DNA from: Zobellella endophytica
Lineage (GTDB): Bacteria > Pseudomonadota > Gammaproteobacteria > Enterobacterales > Aeromonadaceae
NCBI RefSeq assembly: GCF_003012775.1
Contig: NZ_PXYG01000005.1
Coordinates: 106,889 to 170,888 of the forward strand
Direction: 5' to 3'
DNA length: 64,000 nt
Position numbers and translations under genes: made by a program. The notes under the pieces are model-generated. The model made no database searches, was not told where the DNA came from, and worked only from the letters and a program-made list of their open reading frames with translations. Below are positions 55,381-64,000 of the stretch, piece after piece. The stretch's first letter is position 1. Each line of letters opens with the position of its first letter.

Positions 55381-56484
55381 ATGAAAGGCAAAACCATCGT
55401 TGTAAAACTGGGCACCAGCGTGCTCACCGGCGGCACTCGTCACCTGGACCGGGCGCACATGGTGGAGCTGGTGCGACAGTGCGCCAGCCTGCACCGGGCC
55501 GGCCACCAGATCATCGTCGTGACCTCGGCGGCCATCGCCGCCGGCCGGGAGCACCTGGGCTTTCCCGAGCTGGCCGGCACCATGGCCAACAAGCAGATGC
55601 TGGCTGCGGTGGGCCAGACGCAGCTGATCCAGAGCTGGCAGTCGCTGTTCAACATCTACGGCCTGCACGTGGGACAGATCCTGCTGACCCGGGCCGATCT
55701 GGAAGACCGGGAACGCTACCTCAACGCCCGGGATACCCTGCGTGCCCTGCTCGACAATCGCATCATTCCGGTGATCAACGAAAACGACGCCGTGGCCACC
55801 AACGAGATCAAGGTGGGCGACAACGACAACCTGTCGGCCCGCGCCGCCATCCTGGCGGAGGCGGATCTGCTGATTTTGCTGACCGATCAGAAGGGCCTGT
55901 TCACCGCCGATCCGCGCCACGATCCCAAGGCACAGCTGATCGAGGAAGTGCAGACCATCGACGACACCCTGCGCAAGCTCGCCGGCGGCAGCATCAGCGG
56001 CCTGGGTACCGGCGGCATGGCCACCAAGCTGCAGGCGGCGGACGTGGCGCGCCGGGCCGGCATCGACGTGGTGATCGCCACCGGCCAGGTGCCGGAAGTG
56101 ATCGGCCGCCTGGCCGAGGGCGATCGCATCGGTACCCGCTTCCCGGCCCTGGCCACCCCGCTCGAGAGCCGCAAGCGCTGGATCCTGGCCGGCCCCCCGC
56201 CCCACGGCGAAATCCATATCGACGCCGGCGCGGTCAACGCGGTCAGGGAAAAAGGCTCCAGCCTGCTGCCCAAGGGCATAGTGCGGGTGGAAGGGCGTTT
56301 TCGCCGGGGCGAGGCGGTGCGTATCGTCAATCCCGAAGGGCGTGAGCTGGCCCGGGGCATCTGTCGTTACGATGCCCTCGACCTGAACCGAATCAAAGGA
56401 CAACATTCAGAGCAGATTGAATCCCTGCTGGGTTATGGCTACGGCAGCGTGGCCATCCATCGGGACGATCTGGTGCTCTTGTAG
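55381..56484 (+). CDS. proB: Glutamate 5-kinase
   Basis: A 367-residue kinase that phosphorylates glutamate at its gamma-carboxyl, the first and feedback-inhibited step of proline synthesis. The amino-acid kinase domain has [12 protein letters not shown], and [21 protein letters not shown] contributes substrate binding; a C-terminal PUA domain (about 275-360) is present. AAGGAG lies upstream. The 116-bp gap before it contains a GC hairpin CGCCGCCA/TGGCGGCG (55281-55303) without a T run. proA follows after 8 bp. Confidence 0.97.
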   Translation: MKGKTIVVKLGTSVLTGGTRHLDRAHMVELVRQCASLHRAGHQIIVVTSAAIAAGREHLGFPELAGTMANKQMLAAVGQTQLIQSWQSLFNIYGLHVGQILLTRADLEDRERYLNARDTLRALLDNRIIPVINENDAVATNEIKVGDNDNLSARAAILAEADLLILLTDQKGLFTADPRHDPKAQLIEEVQTIDDTLRKLAGGSISGLGTGGMATKLQAADVARRAGIDVVIATGQVPEVIGRLAEGDRIGTRFPALATPLESRKRWILAGPPPHGEIHIDAGAVNAVREKGSSLLPKGIVRVEGRFRRGEAVRIVNPEGRELARGICRYDALDLNRIKGQHSEQIESLLGYGYGSVAIHRDDLVLL

Positions 56485-56492
56485 GAGAATAT

Positions 56493-57749
56493 ATGAAGCT
56501 GGAACAGATGGGGCAGGCGGCGCGCGCGGCCGCCTTTACTCTTGCCGAAACCCCGACCCGGGCCAAGAACGATGCCCTGCTGGCGATGGCCGAGGCGCTG
56601 GAAGCGGGCGCCGATGCCATTCTGGCGGCCAACGAAAAGGATCTGCAGGCCGCCCGGGAAAGCGGCATCAACGAGGCCATGCTCGATCGACTGATGCTGA
56701 ACCCGGCCCGACTCAAGGCCATCGCCGACGATGTGCGCAGCGTGGTGCGGCTGCCGGATCCGGTGGGCGCCGAGCTGGATTCGCGGGTGCTGGAGAACGG
56801 CATGCGGCTGTCGCGCCGGCGGGTGCCGCTCGGGGTGGTGGGGGTGATTTACGAAGCCCGGCCCAACGTCACCATCGACATCGCCGCCCTGTGCCTGAAG
56901 ACCGGCAACGCCAGCATACTGCGCGGTGGCCGGGAGACCTTCCACACCAACCAGGAACTGGTCAAGGTGATCCAGCAGGCGCTGGCGGTGAGCCGGCTGC
57001 CCGCCGGCTGCGTGCAGTACATCGGCGAGCCGGGCCGGGAGTGGGTCAGCGGCCTGCTCCGGCTCGACAAGTATGTGGACATGATCATTCCCCGTGGTGG
57101 CCCCGGCCTGCACCAGCTGTGCAAGGAGCAGTCGACCATTCCGGTGATCATCGGCGGCTTCGGCATCAGCCACACCTTCGTGGACGAGAGCGCCGATCTG
57201 GTGCGTGCCATCGAGGTGGTCGACAACGCCAAGACCCACAGGCCGAGCGCCTGCAACGCCCTGGACACCCTGCTGGTGCACCGGGCGGTGGCGGCCGAGC
57301 TGCTGCCTCGCCTGAGCGAGCGGATGGCGGTGAAGGGCGTGGAACTGGTGGCCGATGCCGAGGCCCTGGCCCTGCTGCAGTCCGGCCCGGCCCGGGTGCG
57401 GGAAGCCGGTGAAGGCGATTTCGACACCGAGTGGCTGAGCCTGACCCTGGGGGTCAAGCTGGTGGCCGACGTGGACGAGGCGCTGGCGCACCTGCGCGAC
57501 TATAACGCCAGCCACTCCGACGCCATCCTCACCAACCGCCTGGCCAGTGCCGAGCGTTTCATCAACGGCGCGCCCTCGGCGGCGGTGTACGTGAACGCCT
57601 CCACCCGCTTTACCGACGGCGCCCAGTTCGGCCTCGGCGCCGAGGTGGCGGTGTCCACCCAGAAGCTGCATGCCCGCGGCCCCATGGGGCTGGAAGAGCT
57701 GACCAGCTACAAGTGGATTGGTCAGGCGGATTACCTGATCCGCGACTAA
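56493..57749 (+). CDS. proA: Gamma-glutamyl phosphate reductase
   Basis: A 418-residue NADPH-dependent aldehyde-dehydrogenase-like enzyme that reduces glutamyl phosphate to the semialdehyde that cyclises on the way to proline. The catalytic Cys is in [15 protein letters not shown], and [17 protein letters not shown] marks the cofactor region. AGGAGAATAT precedes ATG 56493. The HTSSSAATD-type region is visible as [21 protein letters not shown] near the C-terminus. Confidence 0.97.
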   Translation: MKLEQMGQAARAAAFTLAETPTRAKNDALLAMAEALEAGADAILAANEKDLQAARESGINEAMLDRLMLNPARLKAIADDVRSVVRLPDPVGAELDSRVLENGMRLSRRRVPLGVVGVIYEARPNVTIDIAALCLKTGNASILRGGRETFHTNQELVKVIQQALAVSRLPAGCVQYIGEPGREWVSGLLRLDKYVDMIIPRGGPGLHQLCKEQSTIPVIIGGFGISHTFVDESADLVRAIEVVDNAKTHRPSACNALDTLLVHRAVAAELLPRLSERMAVKGVELVADAEALALLQSGPARVREAGEGDFDTEWLSLTLGVKLVADVDEALAHLRDYNASHSDAILTNRLASAERFINGAPSAAVYVNASTRFTDGAQFGLGAEVAVSTQKLHARGPMGLEELTSYKWIGQADYLIRD

Positions 57750-57799
57750 CCGACGATCCGGCCGCGACGGCGGCCGGGCACTGACAAGAGGGGGTAGTT

Positions 57800-58228
57800 A
57801 TGCCATCCAAGCTGCTGGATGCCCTGCTGCTGGCGATGCCGCTGTCGCCGACGCTGGAGTCGTGGCGACAGCATCTTAAAACCCAGTTGCCTTATCCGGT
57901 GCAGGGGGCGCAGACGCTGTTTATCGGCGAGCCGACCCTGGCCATCGTTTCCTTTCAGCACGATCGGGCCGAGGTGTTGTTGCCGGCCATGGAATGGCGC
58001 CACCACGATATCCACACCGCCAAGCCCCGCTCCCAGGGGGGGGTGGACGAGCAGAGCGGCAGCCTGGCGCAGCTGCTGGCGCTGGTGGACGAGACCATGG
58101 CGCTGCGGCTCAAGTCGTTCCACGAGTGCGGCAGCTGCGGCAAGCGCTGTGCCCCGGAACTGCTCGGCTCGCTGCAGGGCGAGCCGGTGTGCCGGGATTG
58201 TATCAAGGGCCGGCGGGTCCTGTTTTAA
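57800..58228 (+). CDS. Hypothetical protein with C-terminal CxxC pairs
   Basis: 142 residues of soluble protein with no family I recognise. The last 35 residues contain CGSCGKRC, then CRDC, a zinc-ribbon-like pattern (CxxC, x2, C, then CxxC), suggesting a metal- or nucleic-acid-binding tail. The middle has EWRHHDIHTAKPRSQGGVDEQ. ATG 57800 follows GAGGGGG at about 7 bp. It lies 50 bp after proA on the same strand, but no functional link is known. Its downstream side is a repeat cluster. Confidence 0.65.
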   Translation: MPSKLLDALLLAMPLSPTLESWRQHLKTQLPYPVQGAQTLFIGEPTLAIVSFQHDRAEVLLPAMEWRHHDIHTAKPRSQGGVDEQSGSLAQLLALVDETMALRLKSFHECGSCGKRCAPELLGSLQGEPVCRDCIKGRRVLF

Positions 58229-58274
58229 GAATCTGTTTACGATCTTTACTAAGGCTACCTGTTACCACTTAATG

Positions 58275-58384
58275 AAGAGGCAACAGGGCCATCTCCACCG
58301 ACACGCCGCAAGTACGTCCATGTAGGCTCGCACATGCCGTCCCTGGCATGTGACGGTCGGTGGAAGCAATCCCTGTTGCCTCTT
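58275..58384 (-). repeat. 110-bp cloverleaf-like palindromic repeat, copy B
   Basis: It has the same length and the same 14-base terminal arms as the copy at 11055-11164, in the opposite orientation. In the matching orientation 95 of 110 bases are identical. Two of the differences are paired changes: the second arm (TCCACCGAC/GTCGGTGGA) and the inner hairpin (CACATGCC/GGCATGTG) both remain complementary. It lies between two convergent genes. Confidence 0.8.
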
Positions 58385-58439
58385 CCAAGCTTCGCCGTAG
58401 GTTGCTGGTCTCACCAACAGGCGACACCGAGCTTTGGGA

Positions 58440-58534
58440 AGGACAAAGGGTGTCTGCTCCGCCGGCCCTCCGCGCCAGGGAGGGCGCGGCGGAGCCCCCA
58501 AGGATGGGTTTACGGCGAGCCGGAGGAGTAGCAC
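58440..58534 (+). repeat. Palindromic repeat sharing GGATGGGTTTACGGCG, copy D
   Basis: A hairpin GCTCCGCC/GGCGGAGC with CCCTCC/GGGAGGG inner pairs (58456-58494 region, tip GCGCCA) is followed by AGGATGGGTTTACGGCG (58501-58517) and GTAGCAC (58528-58534), as at 31266-31320. Together with the 110-bp element it fills the 381-bp gap between the CxxC protein and the scsD-like gene. Confidence 0.55.
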
Positions 58535-58609
58535 GCTTTGGCCGACAGCTTCCGCTTCACCAGCGGTCAAAAAGGCTCCAGCGAAGAGATAATGGGAGCT
58601 ACCTTAGTT

Positions 58610-59134
58610 TTAAACTATATAGTAGCCCAGTCCCCAGCTCCTGATTTTAGCCAGCCACAGCCGCAGGTACATGCCCGGCAGGGTGGTAAAGCCGGTGGTG
58701 GCATATTTGAGTTCGCCTTGGCTTGCCACCAGCAGGGTGGGGGTGGCTTGGATGCCGAGCCGGCGGGCCAGGATGTTGTGCTCGTCGTTCACCACCGCAA
58801 AATCATGGCCGTGCTGGGCCATATAGCCCGCGACCCGGTCGTCCGACCCGGAGGCGATGGCGATGCTGACCACGGGTTCGCCCACCAGGTCCACCATGGG
58901 GGAGACGAAGCGGCACGCGCCGCACCAGCTGGCCCATATATAGACCAGCACCGGGCGCTCCCGGCTGAGGGCGACCAGATCAAGCGTTTTCCCCTCCAGG
59001 GTGGTGAGCGACCCCAGGGCTACCGCCTCGGTGGGCAGCGCCCGGCCGCGCCACAGATCCACCGCACCCACCACGGCCGCCAGCAACAGCAGGTACGCCA
59101 GGCCGCGTGCCGGTCGGCGCCAGGGACACCTCAT
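58610..59134 (-). CDS. ScsD/TlpA-like periplasmic thiol-disulfide protein
   Basis: A 174-residue thioredoxin-fold protein anchored by an N-terminal helix (about 12-25). The active site is WASWCGACR (Cys71, Cys74), and the cis-Pro loop is ATPTLLVA. It resembles ScsD of the Salmonella copper-sensitivity suppressor locus, or a TlpA-type oxidoreductase. ATG 59134 overlaps the upstream scsB-like stop (ATGA), indicating joint action. The last seven residues (GLGYYIV) are encoded by a fragment of the dispersed GGGACT repeat, so the original C-terminus may have been replaced. ScsC is absent here. Confidence 0.85.
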   Translation of the reverse strand: MRCPWRRPARGLAYLLLLAAVVGAVDLWRGRALPTEAVALGSLTTLEGKTLDLVALSRERPVLVYIWASWCGACRFVSPMVDLVGEPVVSIAIASGSDDRVAGYMAQHGHDFAVVNDEHNILARRLGIQATPTLLVASQGELKYATTGFTTLPGMYLRLWLAKIRSWGLGYYIV

Positions 59135-61182
59135 GGCCGGGCCTCTTCCAGCGCCGACAGCACGGCGTCGGCGCTGAGCAGCACCTCCAGCTCCCGGCCA
59201 TCGGGCCGCCCGGGGCCGAATACCTGGTTGAAGGGGATACCGGCACGGCCATGGGCCCGCAGGTAGTCGGTAATCATCGGGTCGGGACGGGTCCAGTCGC
59301 CGCGCATCAGTACCAGGTCCTCTTGCTGCAGCACGCCGTAGACCGGCTCCCGCAGCAGCACCCCTATCTTGTTGGCCTGGCAGGTGATGCACCAGTCGGC
59401 GGTGATGTCGACGAACACCCGCCTGCCCGCCGCTACTTCCCGTTCGATACGGGCCGGATCCAGCGGCTGCCAGGCCAGCTCGTCCCGCACCGGGCTGACC
59501 CAGCGCGACTGGGTCAGCAGGGCGGTGCCGCCGGCCAGGGCGCCGAGCAGCAGCAGGCCGGCCAGGCCGAACAGCAGCCCCCGGGCGCCATGATGGCGCA
59601 ACAGGGACCAGGGCGGCAACAGCACCAGCAGGGCGGCCAGCGCCCCGCTGGCGGTATTGCCGAGCGTCGGTTGCAACAAGGTCAGCAGCCACAGGCTGGT
59701 GGCCAGCAGCATCAGCCCGAACAGCCATTTGAGCCTCAGCATCCAGGGACCGGGCTTGGGCAGCCAGCGTACAAAGCCGGGGAACAGGGCGAGCAGCAGC
59801 CAGGGCAGGGCCATGCCGAGCCCGAGGCCGGTGAAGATGGCGAGCAGGACCGGCGGTGACGAAGCCAGGGCCGCGGCCACCGCCGTGCCCAGGAAGGGCG
59901 CGCTGCAGGGGGTGGCCAGCAGGGTGGCGAACATGCCCTGCAGCAGGTGGCCGCCGCTGCCCCGGCTCGGTCGGGTCGCCAGCCAGGTGCTCAGCCGGCT
60001 CGGCAGGCGGATCTCGAACAGGCCGAACAGGTTGAGGGAGAACAGGGCTGTGACCAGCAGCATAAAGCCGATGAAGCCCGGTTGCTGGAACTGGATGCCC
60101 CAGCCCAGCCGGGCGCCGGACCAGGTCAGCGCCAGCATGAAGCCGGCCAGGCCCCAGAACGACAGCATGATGCCGGCGGCGGACAGCAGCAGCGGACGGC
60201 GTACCTGGTCCCGGCTGCGGCTGCCCAGCAGCAGGCCGTTGAGCTTGAGCCCCAGCACCGGCAGCACGCAGGGCATGATATTGAGGATCAGGCCGCCGAG
60301 CAGGGCATAGAGCAGCACCAGGGGCAGCGGAAGCCCATCGGTGGCGGGAGCGAGCCGGCCGGCGGCGATTGACCCGGACAGCTCTTCCGCCAGCCCCTCG
60401 TCGGTGGCGGTGACCACCACCACCTGGCTGGCGAGATCCAGCGCCGGATCCCAGCTGCTCACCCTGAACCTGGCTTCCAGCCGCTCGCCTTCGATGCGGA
60501 GCCGCGGCTGGCTGAAGATGGCGTTGTCCAGTTCGTCGACGAAGACCGCGGGCCGTTGCCAGCCGCGCGGATGGTGCAGGCTGACCGCCAGTTGCTGCCG
60601 TTCCTTGTCCCAGATCAGCGGCTCCGCCTGCACCAGGCCGGCGGGCCGGGGCACCCGGGAGAGCGCCTGCTGGTACTGGTGGTAGAGGGCCTCGCCGGGC
60701 CGATAGGTGGGATCCAGGGTCAGTTGCAGCGGGTAGTCGGTCAGCACGCAGATGGTGGTACAGCTCGGCAGGGTCAGCACCGCCTCCAGGGTGAGCGGGC
60801 TGGCGGCATCGACGGGAGTCAGTTGCAGCGGAAAGTCCACCTCGTGCTGGTAGCCCTGGGTTTCCACCCCGAGCAGGGTGAAGCGTTCGGGCAGCGGCCA
60901 CCGCCAGCCGATATCGGCGATGTTGGCGGAGGCCTGCCAGTCCAGGCGGGGAGCGATGCCGCCCTCGCCGGGGGAGCGCCAGTAGGTTTTCCAGTCGTCG
61001 GCCAGGCGAACCTGCAACAGTGCCGGGTAATGGTTGGCGGCGGTGTCGAAGGGGCCGGCCTGGAGCAGCCGCACCTGTACCGGCGGATGTTCGGGGGCCT
61101 GCAGCCAGCCGGTATCGGCGGCCTGCAGCGGCGGCAGGGGGAATAACAACAGCAACAGCAGAAAGAGCAAGGTTTTGTACAC
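59131..61182 (-). CDS. ScsB/DsbD-family transmembrane thiol reductase
   Basis: A 683-residue protein that carries electrons from cytosolic thioredoxin to periplasmic partners. A signal peptide (MYKTLLFLLLLLLFPLPPLQA) precedes a periplasmic domain with the Cys pair CTTIC (in LPSCTTICVLTDYPL); a membrane domain has Cys in NIMPCVLPVLGLK and ATPCSAPFLG; the C-terminal thioredoxin domain has ADWCITCQANK. The N-terminal DWKTYWRSPGEGGIAPRLDW identifies the ScsB type, larger at the N-terminus than classical DsbD. Its partner is the overlapping ScsD-like gene. Copper defence is a plausible but unproved role. Confidence 0.9.
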   Translation of the reverse strand: MYKTLLFLLLLLLFPLPPLQAADTGWLQAPEHPPVQVRLLQAGPFDTAANHYPALLQVRLADDWKTYWRSPGEGGIAPRLDWQASANIADIGWRWPLPERFTLLGVETQGYQHEVDFPLQLTPVDAASPLTLEAVLTLPSCTTICVLTDYPLQLTLDPTYRPGEALYHQYQQALSRVPRPAGLVQAEPLIWDKERQQLAVSLHHPRGWQRPAVFVDELDNAIFSQPRLRIEGERLEARFRVSSWDPALDLASQVVVVTATDEGLAEELSGSIAAGRLAPATDGLPLPLVLLYALLGGLILNIMPCVLPVLGLKLNGLLLGSRSRDQVRRPLLLSAAGIMLSFWGLAGFMLALTWSGARLGWGIQFQQPGFIGFMLLVTALFSLNLFGLFEIRLPSRLSTWLATRPSRGSGGHLLQGMFATLLATPCSAPFLGTAVAAALASSPPVLLAIFTGLGLGMALPWLLLALFPGFVRWLPKPGPWMLRLKWLFGLMLLATSLWLLTLLQPTLGNTASGALAALLVLLPPWSLLRHHGARGLLFGLAGLLLLGALAGGTALLTQSRWVSPVRDELAWQPLDPARIEREVAAGRRVFVDITADWCITCQANKIGVLLREPVYGVLQQEDLVLMRGDWTRPDPMITDYLRAHGRAGIPFNQVFGPGRPDGRELEVLLSADAVLSALEEARP

Positions 61183-61234
61183 GGGGAGTCTCCGGTTGGT
61201 TAACGCAAGGTATCAGGGTTCGATGCGTTAACGG

Positions 61235-61573
61235 TTATTCCCGGAAGACACACAGCAGCAGGTGCCGTCGGTGGCGAGTGGCCGGCAGGGGCGGGGGGGC
61301 GCCCGGGGCTATCCCGGGCGGCAGGGCCGGCAGCAGCCACAGCATGATGGTCAGCAACAGGCCGATCAACAGCGGCTCGAGCTGGTTCCCGCCCTGGCTC
61401 AGCAGCCGCTCCGACAAATGGCACTGGCCCTCGGCGGCGGAAAGCAGCGGCGCCTCGGCCGCCGGCGTCGAATGTGTCGGACAGGTCGCCAGCAGGCCCA
61501 TCCGCTGGCTCAGGCACAGGCTGGCGACCATCACCACCATCAGCAGCGCCAGCCAGACCGGCCGGGTGCCCAT
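61235..61573 (-). CDS. Small membrane protein coupled to LysE, unknown
   Basis: 112 residues with two hydrophobic helices (about 6-24 and 67-88) and a polar loop with Cys residues CPTHSTPAAEAPLLSAAEGQC. The C-terminus is Pro- and Arg-rich. ATG 61573 shares bases with the LysE stop (TGATG), so translation is coupled. The loop CxxH and the second Cys-His (CHLSE) might bind a metal, which would fit the ScsB-like gene 50 bp downstream, but this is speculative. I do not recognise a family. Confidence 0.6.
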   Translation of the reverse strand: MGTRPVWLALLMVVMVASLCLSQRMGLLATCPTHSTPAAEAPLLSAAEGQCHLSERLLSQGGNQLEPLLIGLLLTIMLWLLPALPPGIAPGAPPPLPATRHRRHLLLCVFRE

Positions 61574-62175
61574 CAGCCGACCGCCAGCCACAGGGCCACG
61601 CCCAGCATCAGGGAGCCGGCGATGCGGTTCATCAGTCGCACCTTGCCTTTTTGCAGCAACACCCGGCTGAGGGTACGGCCGCCGCTGGCGTAGAGCAGCA
61701 GGCAGATAAACTCCAGGCTCAGGATAATGGCCACCAGGGTGACCAATTGCCCGGCCAGGGGGGCCTGGTTATTGATGAAGGGCGGCAGCAGGGCGATGAA
61801 GAAGGCCCAGCCCTTGGGGTTGGCGATGGCGGTCACGAAGCCCTGGCTTATCAGGGTGGTCACGGGAATATGGCGCGGTCCCGCATCGACCGGGCTCAGC
61901 GCCAGCTTGCCCTTGGAACGCCACAGTTGGATGCCGAGCCAGGCCAGATAGAGGCCGCCGCCGTACTTGAGCAGCAGGAACAGCTGCGGATATTGCAGCA
62001 TGATGGCCGCTACCCCGACCACCGCCAGGCAGGCCACCAGCCCCACGCCCACCAGCTCGCCCAGCATCATCCACAGGGCGCGGCGGACCCCGACCGTCAT
62101 GCCCAGCGACAAGGCCAGGGTCATGCACATGCCGGGGGTTACGGACACGAAAAAGAAGGTGGGAACAAACACCAT
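61573..62175 (-). CDS. LysE/RhtB family amino-acid exporter
   Basis: About 200 residues with five to six membrane helices, matching the LysE/RhtB exporters. Family marks are FFFVSVTPGMCMTLALSLG and ANPKGWAFFIALLPPF. ATG 62175 or TTG 62178 are the first conventional starts, but both cut into the usual N-terminus and lack a good ribosome-binding site. An in-frame ATT at 62193, with AGG 6 bp upstream, would add six residues (NASVL after Met) typical of the family. The substrate is unknown. Confidence 0.88.
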   Translation of the reverse strand: MVFVPTFFFVSVTPGMCMTLALSLGMTVGVRRALWMMLGELVGVGLVACLAVVGVAAIMLQYPQLFLLLKYGGGLYLAWLGIQLWRSKGKLALSPVDAGPRHIPVTTLISQGFVTAIANPKGWAFFIALLPPFINNQAPLAGQLVTLVAIILSLEFICLLLYASGGRTLSRVLLQKGKVRLMNRIAGSLMLGVALWLAVG

Positions 62176-62277
62176 CAAGACCGACGCGTTAATAGAGCAC
62201 CTACCTGTTTATCCAGTCTGAGTCGAATACAATATGCGCCATTGTAGGCCAAAGACCGGATGACAGGCTATCGCTAT

Positions 62278-62820
62278 TTAGTCACCGAAGCGGGGGCTGA
62301 ACACCAGCCGGCCCGGGGCGATATCCATGGCCACCGGCGCCTTGCTCAGCCAGCGGTAGCGGCTGTCGTCGAGCCGGTAGACCGGCTGGTTCTCCAGCAC
62401 GGCACGCACCAGCTGCATCATGCCGGCGGAGGCGGCGGCCACGTCGCCCTGGTAGCCGAAGGCATCCACCTTGCTTTGCAGCAGGTTGAGATCGCGGATA
62501 AAGATGGCATTCTGCCGGCGATCGTACACCGGGCGGCCCTCGATCTGCAGGTTCAGGGCGGCGGGAAAACGGGCCACGATGGCGTTGATGGCGGTTTCTC
62601 CCGCCACGTTCAGGCGCACCACCTGGCGGTTGTCCGGGCCTATCGCCAGATCGAGCTGATCGATGCGGGTTTCCACCAGTCCCTGGGTAAAGCGCGGGGC
62701 CTGCTCTTCCAGCAGGGTATACAATGATTGCTCGATTTCGCTTTCCGACACGCTGTACTGGTTGAAACCGGCACAGGCGCTCAGCATCAGGGTAAATACA
62801 AGGACAACGGGCTTGAGCAC
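62278..62820 (-). CDS. YceB-like DUF1439 lipoprotein
   Basis: A 180-residue lipoprotein with a signal sequence and lipobox LSACAG at residues 13-18. The mature part (GFNQYSVSESEIEQSLYTLLEEQ) matches the DUF1439/YceB family, small outer-membrane-associated lipoproteins of unknown function with an SRPBCC- or BPI-like fold. The gene stands alone, with more than 80 bp to neighbours. Confidence 0.85.
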   Translation of the reverse strand: MLKPVVLVFTLMLSACAGFNQYSVSESEIEQSLYTLLEEQAPRFTQGLVETRIDQLDLAIGPDNRQVVRLNVAGETAINAIVARFPAALNLQIEGRPVYDRRQNAIFIRDLNLLQSKVDAFGYQGDVAAASAGMMQLVRAVLENQPVYRLDDSRYRWLSKAPVAMDIAPGRLVFSPRFGD

Positions 62821-62904
62821 GACAACACCTCTCGGGAAAAATGATCACGGCAGTGTAAGCGCAGCCCGCCGTGAAATCTGCCTTTCCCGGCGGGCATCGG
62901 GCAG

Positions 62905-63345
62905 TTACTGGCGTAGCAGCCGGTCGAGCCGGTTGGCGAACGCCTGGCGATCAGCCGGGCTCAGGCTGGCCGGGCCGCCGGTCTGCACGCCACTGGCGCG
63001 CATCGTCTCCATGAAGTCGCGCATGGTGAGTTTGGCGCGGATGGTGCCGGACTCAAACTGCTCGCCCCGCGGGCTCAGTACCCGGGCGCCTTTCTCTAGC
63101 GCCTCCGCCGCCAGCGGGATATCGCTGGTGATCAGGATGTCGCCGGCGTCGAGCCGCGCCACGATTTCGTTGTCGGCCACATCGAAGCCCTTGGGCACCT
63201 GCAGTTGCCTGATGAGCGTCGAGCCGGGCAGGGGCAGGGGATGGTTGGCGACCATGGTCAGCGGGGTCCGGGTGCGCTCGGCGGCGCGGAACAGGATATC
63301 GCGGATGACCTTGGGGCAGGCATCCGCATCGACCCAGATCTGCAT
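62905..63345 (-). CDS. yaiI: YaiI/UPF0178 protein
   Basis: A 146-residue protein of the UPF0178 family, with a PIN-like nuclease fold suggested by an acidic start ([18 protein letters not shown]) and [27 protein letters not shown] and the C-terminal [20 protein letters not shown] are further family features. Function is unknown. The start overlaps the stop of the DUF2750 gene (TGATG), so the two are coupled. Confidence 0.93.
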   Translation of the reverse strand: MQIWVDADACPKVIRDILFRAAERTRTPLTMVANHPLPLPGSTLIRQLQVPKGFDVADNEIVARLDAGDILITSDIPLAAEALEKGARVLSPRGEQFESGTIRAKLTMRDFMETMRASGVQTGGPASLSPADRQAFANRLDRLLRQ

Positions 63346-63746
63346 CAGTTGCGCCGTCCCAGCGCCTGCTTGCGATCGATGGCCTCTTTCAACTCGTAGG
63401 GATCGACCACCACCCCGGTGGCATCGGGGGTGGGGAAGACGGCCACCAGCAGTTCGTCTTCTTCCATGCCGGGCACCCAGCGGGCCAACCACACCTTGAG
63501 GCTGATGGCCTCGGGCCGGCACTGGCTCCAGTCGTCCACTGCCCAGTCCCTGGCGTAATCGGCGTGGGGCCAGACCGGGATGCAGTCTTCGTCGTCGTCC
63601 GAGGTCAGCATCATGCAGCCGTGCTCGTCGGTCAGGATCCACAGTTCTTCATGTTCGCATACCCGGGCCACGAAATGATTGAAGCGTTCATCATCCCGCA
63701 TGCGCTGGGCGGCGGTTTTATCGGCGTCGGTAAGGGTGTAGCTCAT
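63345..63746 (-). CDS. DUF2750 family protein
   Basis: A 133-residue soluble protein matching DUF2750. The core [24 protein letters not shown] and [17 protein letters not shown] segment (here [18 protein letters not shown]) are characteristic. Highly acidic, no Cys motif, function unknown. It precedes yaiI with overlapping codons and follows the DUF2061 gene by 33 bp. Confidence 0.85.
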   Translation of the reverse strand: MSYTLTDADKTAAQRMRDDERFNHFVARVCEHEELWILTDEHGCMMLTSDDDEDCIPVWPHADYARDWAVDDWSQCRPEAISLKVWLARWVPGMEEDELLVAVFPTPDATGVVVDPYELKEAIDRKQALGRRN

Positions 63747-63779
63747 GGTGAGTCTCGTTGCGGAACCTTTTTCGCATGT

Positions 63780-63989
63780 TCACACCGCCAGCCCCTTCTT
63801 GTCCAGCTTAAGCTTCGGGCCGCGGCCGAATTTGTTCCAGGCCTTTTCATGGAAGAAATAGGCCACCGTATTGACCATGGGCTCGACCAGGGCGATAAGG
63901 CCGCCGACCAGCAGATCGCCGGACAGCAGCCAGGCCACGGTAAAGGCCACGGTGAAGTGCACGAGGGCAAAGGTGATGGTCTTGTACAT
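63780..63989 (-). CDS. DUF2061 small membrane protein
   Basis: A 69-residue protein with two membrane helices (about 5-25 and 27-46) and a basic C-terminus (KLKLDKKGLAV). It matches the DUF2061 family, whose signature is VAFFFHE-like AYFFHEKAWNKFGRG. Function is unknown. It heads the minus-strand DUF2061-DUF2750-yaiI group at the end of the window. Confidence 0.85.
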   Translation of the reverse strand: MYKTITFALVHFTVAFTVAWLLSGDLLVGGLIALVEPMVNTVAYFFHEKAWNKFGRGPKLKLDKKGLAV

Positions 63990-64000
63990 GATGTCGTCTC

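Noticed and set aside
57757..57777. GC hairpin after proA as a terminator
   Set aside because: It has a good stem but no T run.

Overview
The window is 64 kb of GC-rich gammaproteobacterial chromosome. Na+-translocating NQR, a PomAB-type Na+ motor stator, an OmpK/Tsx-like porin, Crl, a RibB-RibX fusion and an EF-G2-type elongation factor together suggest a marine or brackish member of the Aeromonadales/Vibrio/Shewanella side of the class; the high GC would fit Oceanimonas/Zobellella-like organisms. That placement is inference from gene content. I see no tRNA, rRNA, transposase, prophage or CRISPR.

Layout. 1-2.8 kb: end of ribD, then ribE and ribBX. 2.9-6.7 kb: a complete siaABCD-type phosphatase/kinase/anti-sigma-antagonist-like/diguanylate cyclase switch. 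6.7-10.1 kb: HutD-like cupin, serine esterase, HopJ-family protein, YedI membrane protein and a drug/metabolite transporter. 10.2-13.5 kb: pflB-pflA with a perfect FNR box. 14-16.4 kb: ribH-nusB-thiL-pgpA, the continuation of the rib operon that breaks off at 2.8 kb. 16.9-22.2 kb: peptide-type ABC importer whose double ATPase gene is split by a frameshift. 22.5-23.8 kb: unassigned membrane protein. 24.1-26.2 kb: fusA-type EF-G with strongly biased codons. 26.3-29.4 kb (minus): xseB-ispA-dxs. 29.5-31.2 kb: pomAB. 31.4-34.4 kb: thiI, panE (minus), yajQ. 34.4-39.1 kb (minus): ompK-like porin, ampG-ppiA-yajG, rlmG. 39.1-40.1 kb: alkB-like gene and bolA. 40.5-47.5 kb: nqrABCDEF-apbE-nqrM. 47.6-52.6 kb: dinB, two small secreted proteins, pepD and a chemoreceptor. 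53-57.7 kb: gpt-frsA-crl-proB-proA, an order shared with enterobacteria. 57.8-64 kb: a CxxC-rich hypothetical, scsD/scsB-like thiol redox genes, a LysE exporter with a coupled small membrane protein, and YceB-, YaiI-, DUF2750- and DUF2061-type genes.

How the genes work together. The riboflavin genes supply flavin to NQR, whose NqrB and NqrC subunits carry covalent FMN attached by the co-encoded ApbE. The Na+ gradient made by NQR can drive the PomAB stator. siaABCD is expected to set c-di-GMP and hence aggregation. The rest is mostly housekeeping: isoprenoid precursors, thiamine and tRNA thiolation, proline synthesis, purine salvage and cell-wall recycling.

Non-coding structure. Several dispersed palindromic repeats lie between genes. 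The most striking is a 110-bp cloverleaf-like element present twice, in opposite orientations, with compensatory base changes in its stems. I found no obviously new multi-gene system. The most unusual points are that repeat, the split rib operon, the frameshifted ABC ATPase, a G-quadruplex-like heptamer array, and a hairpin whose loop carries a perfect -10 box.
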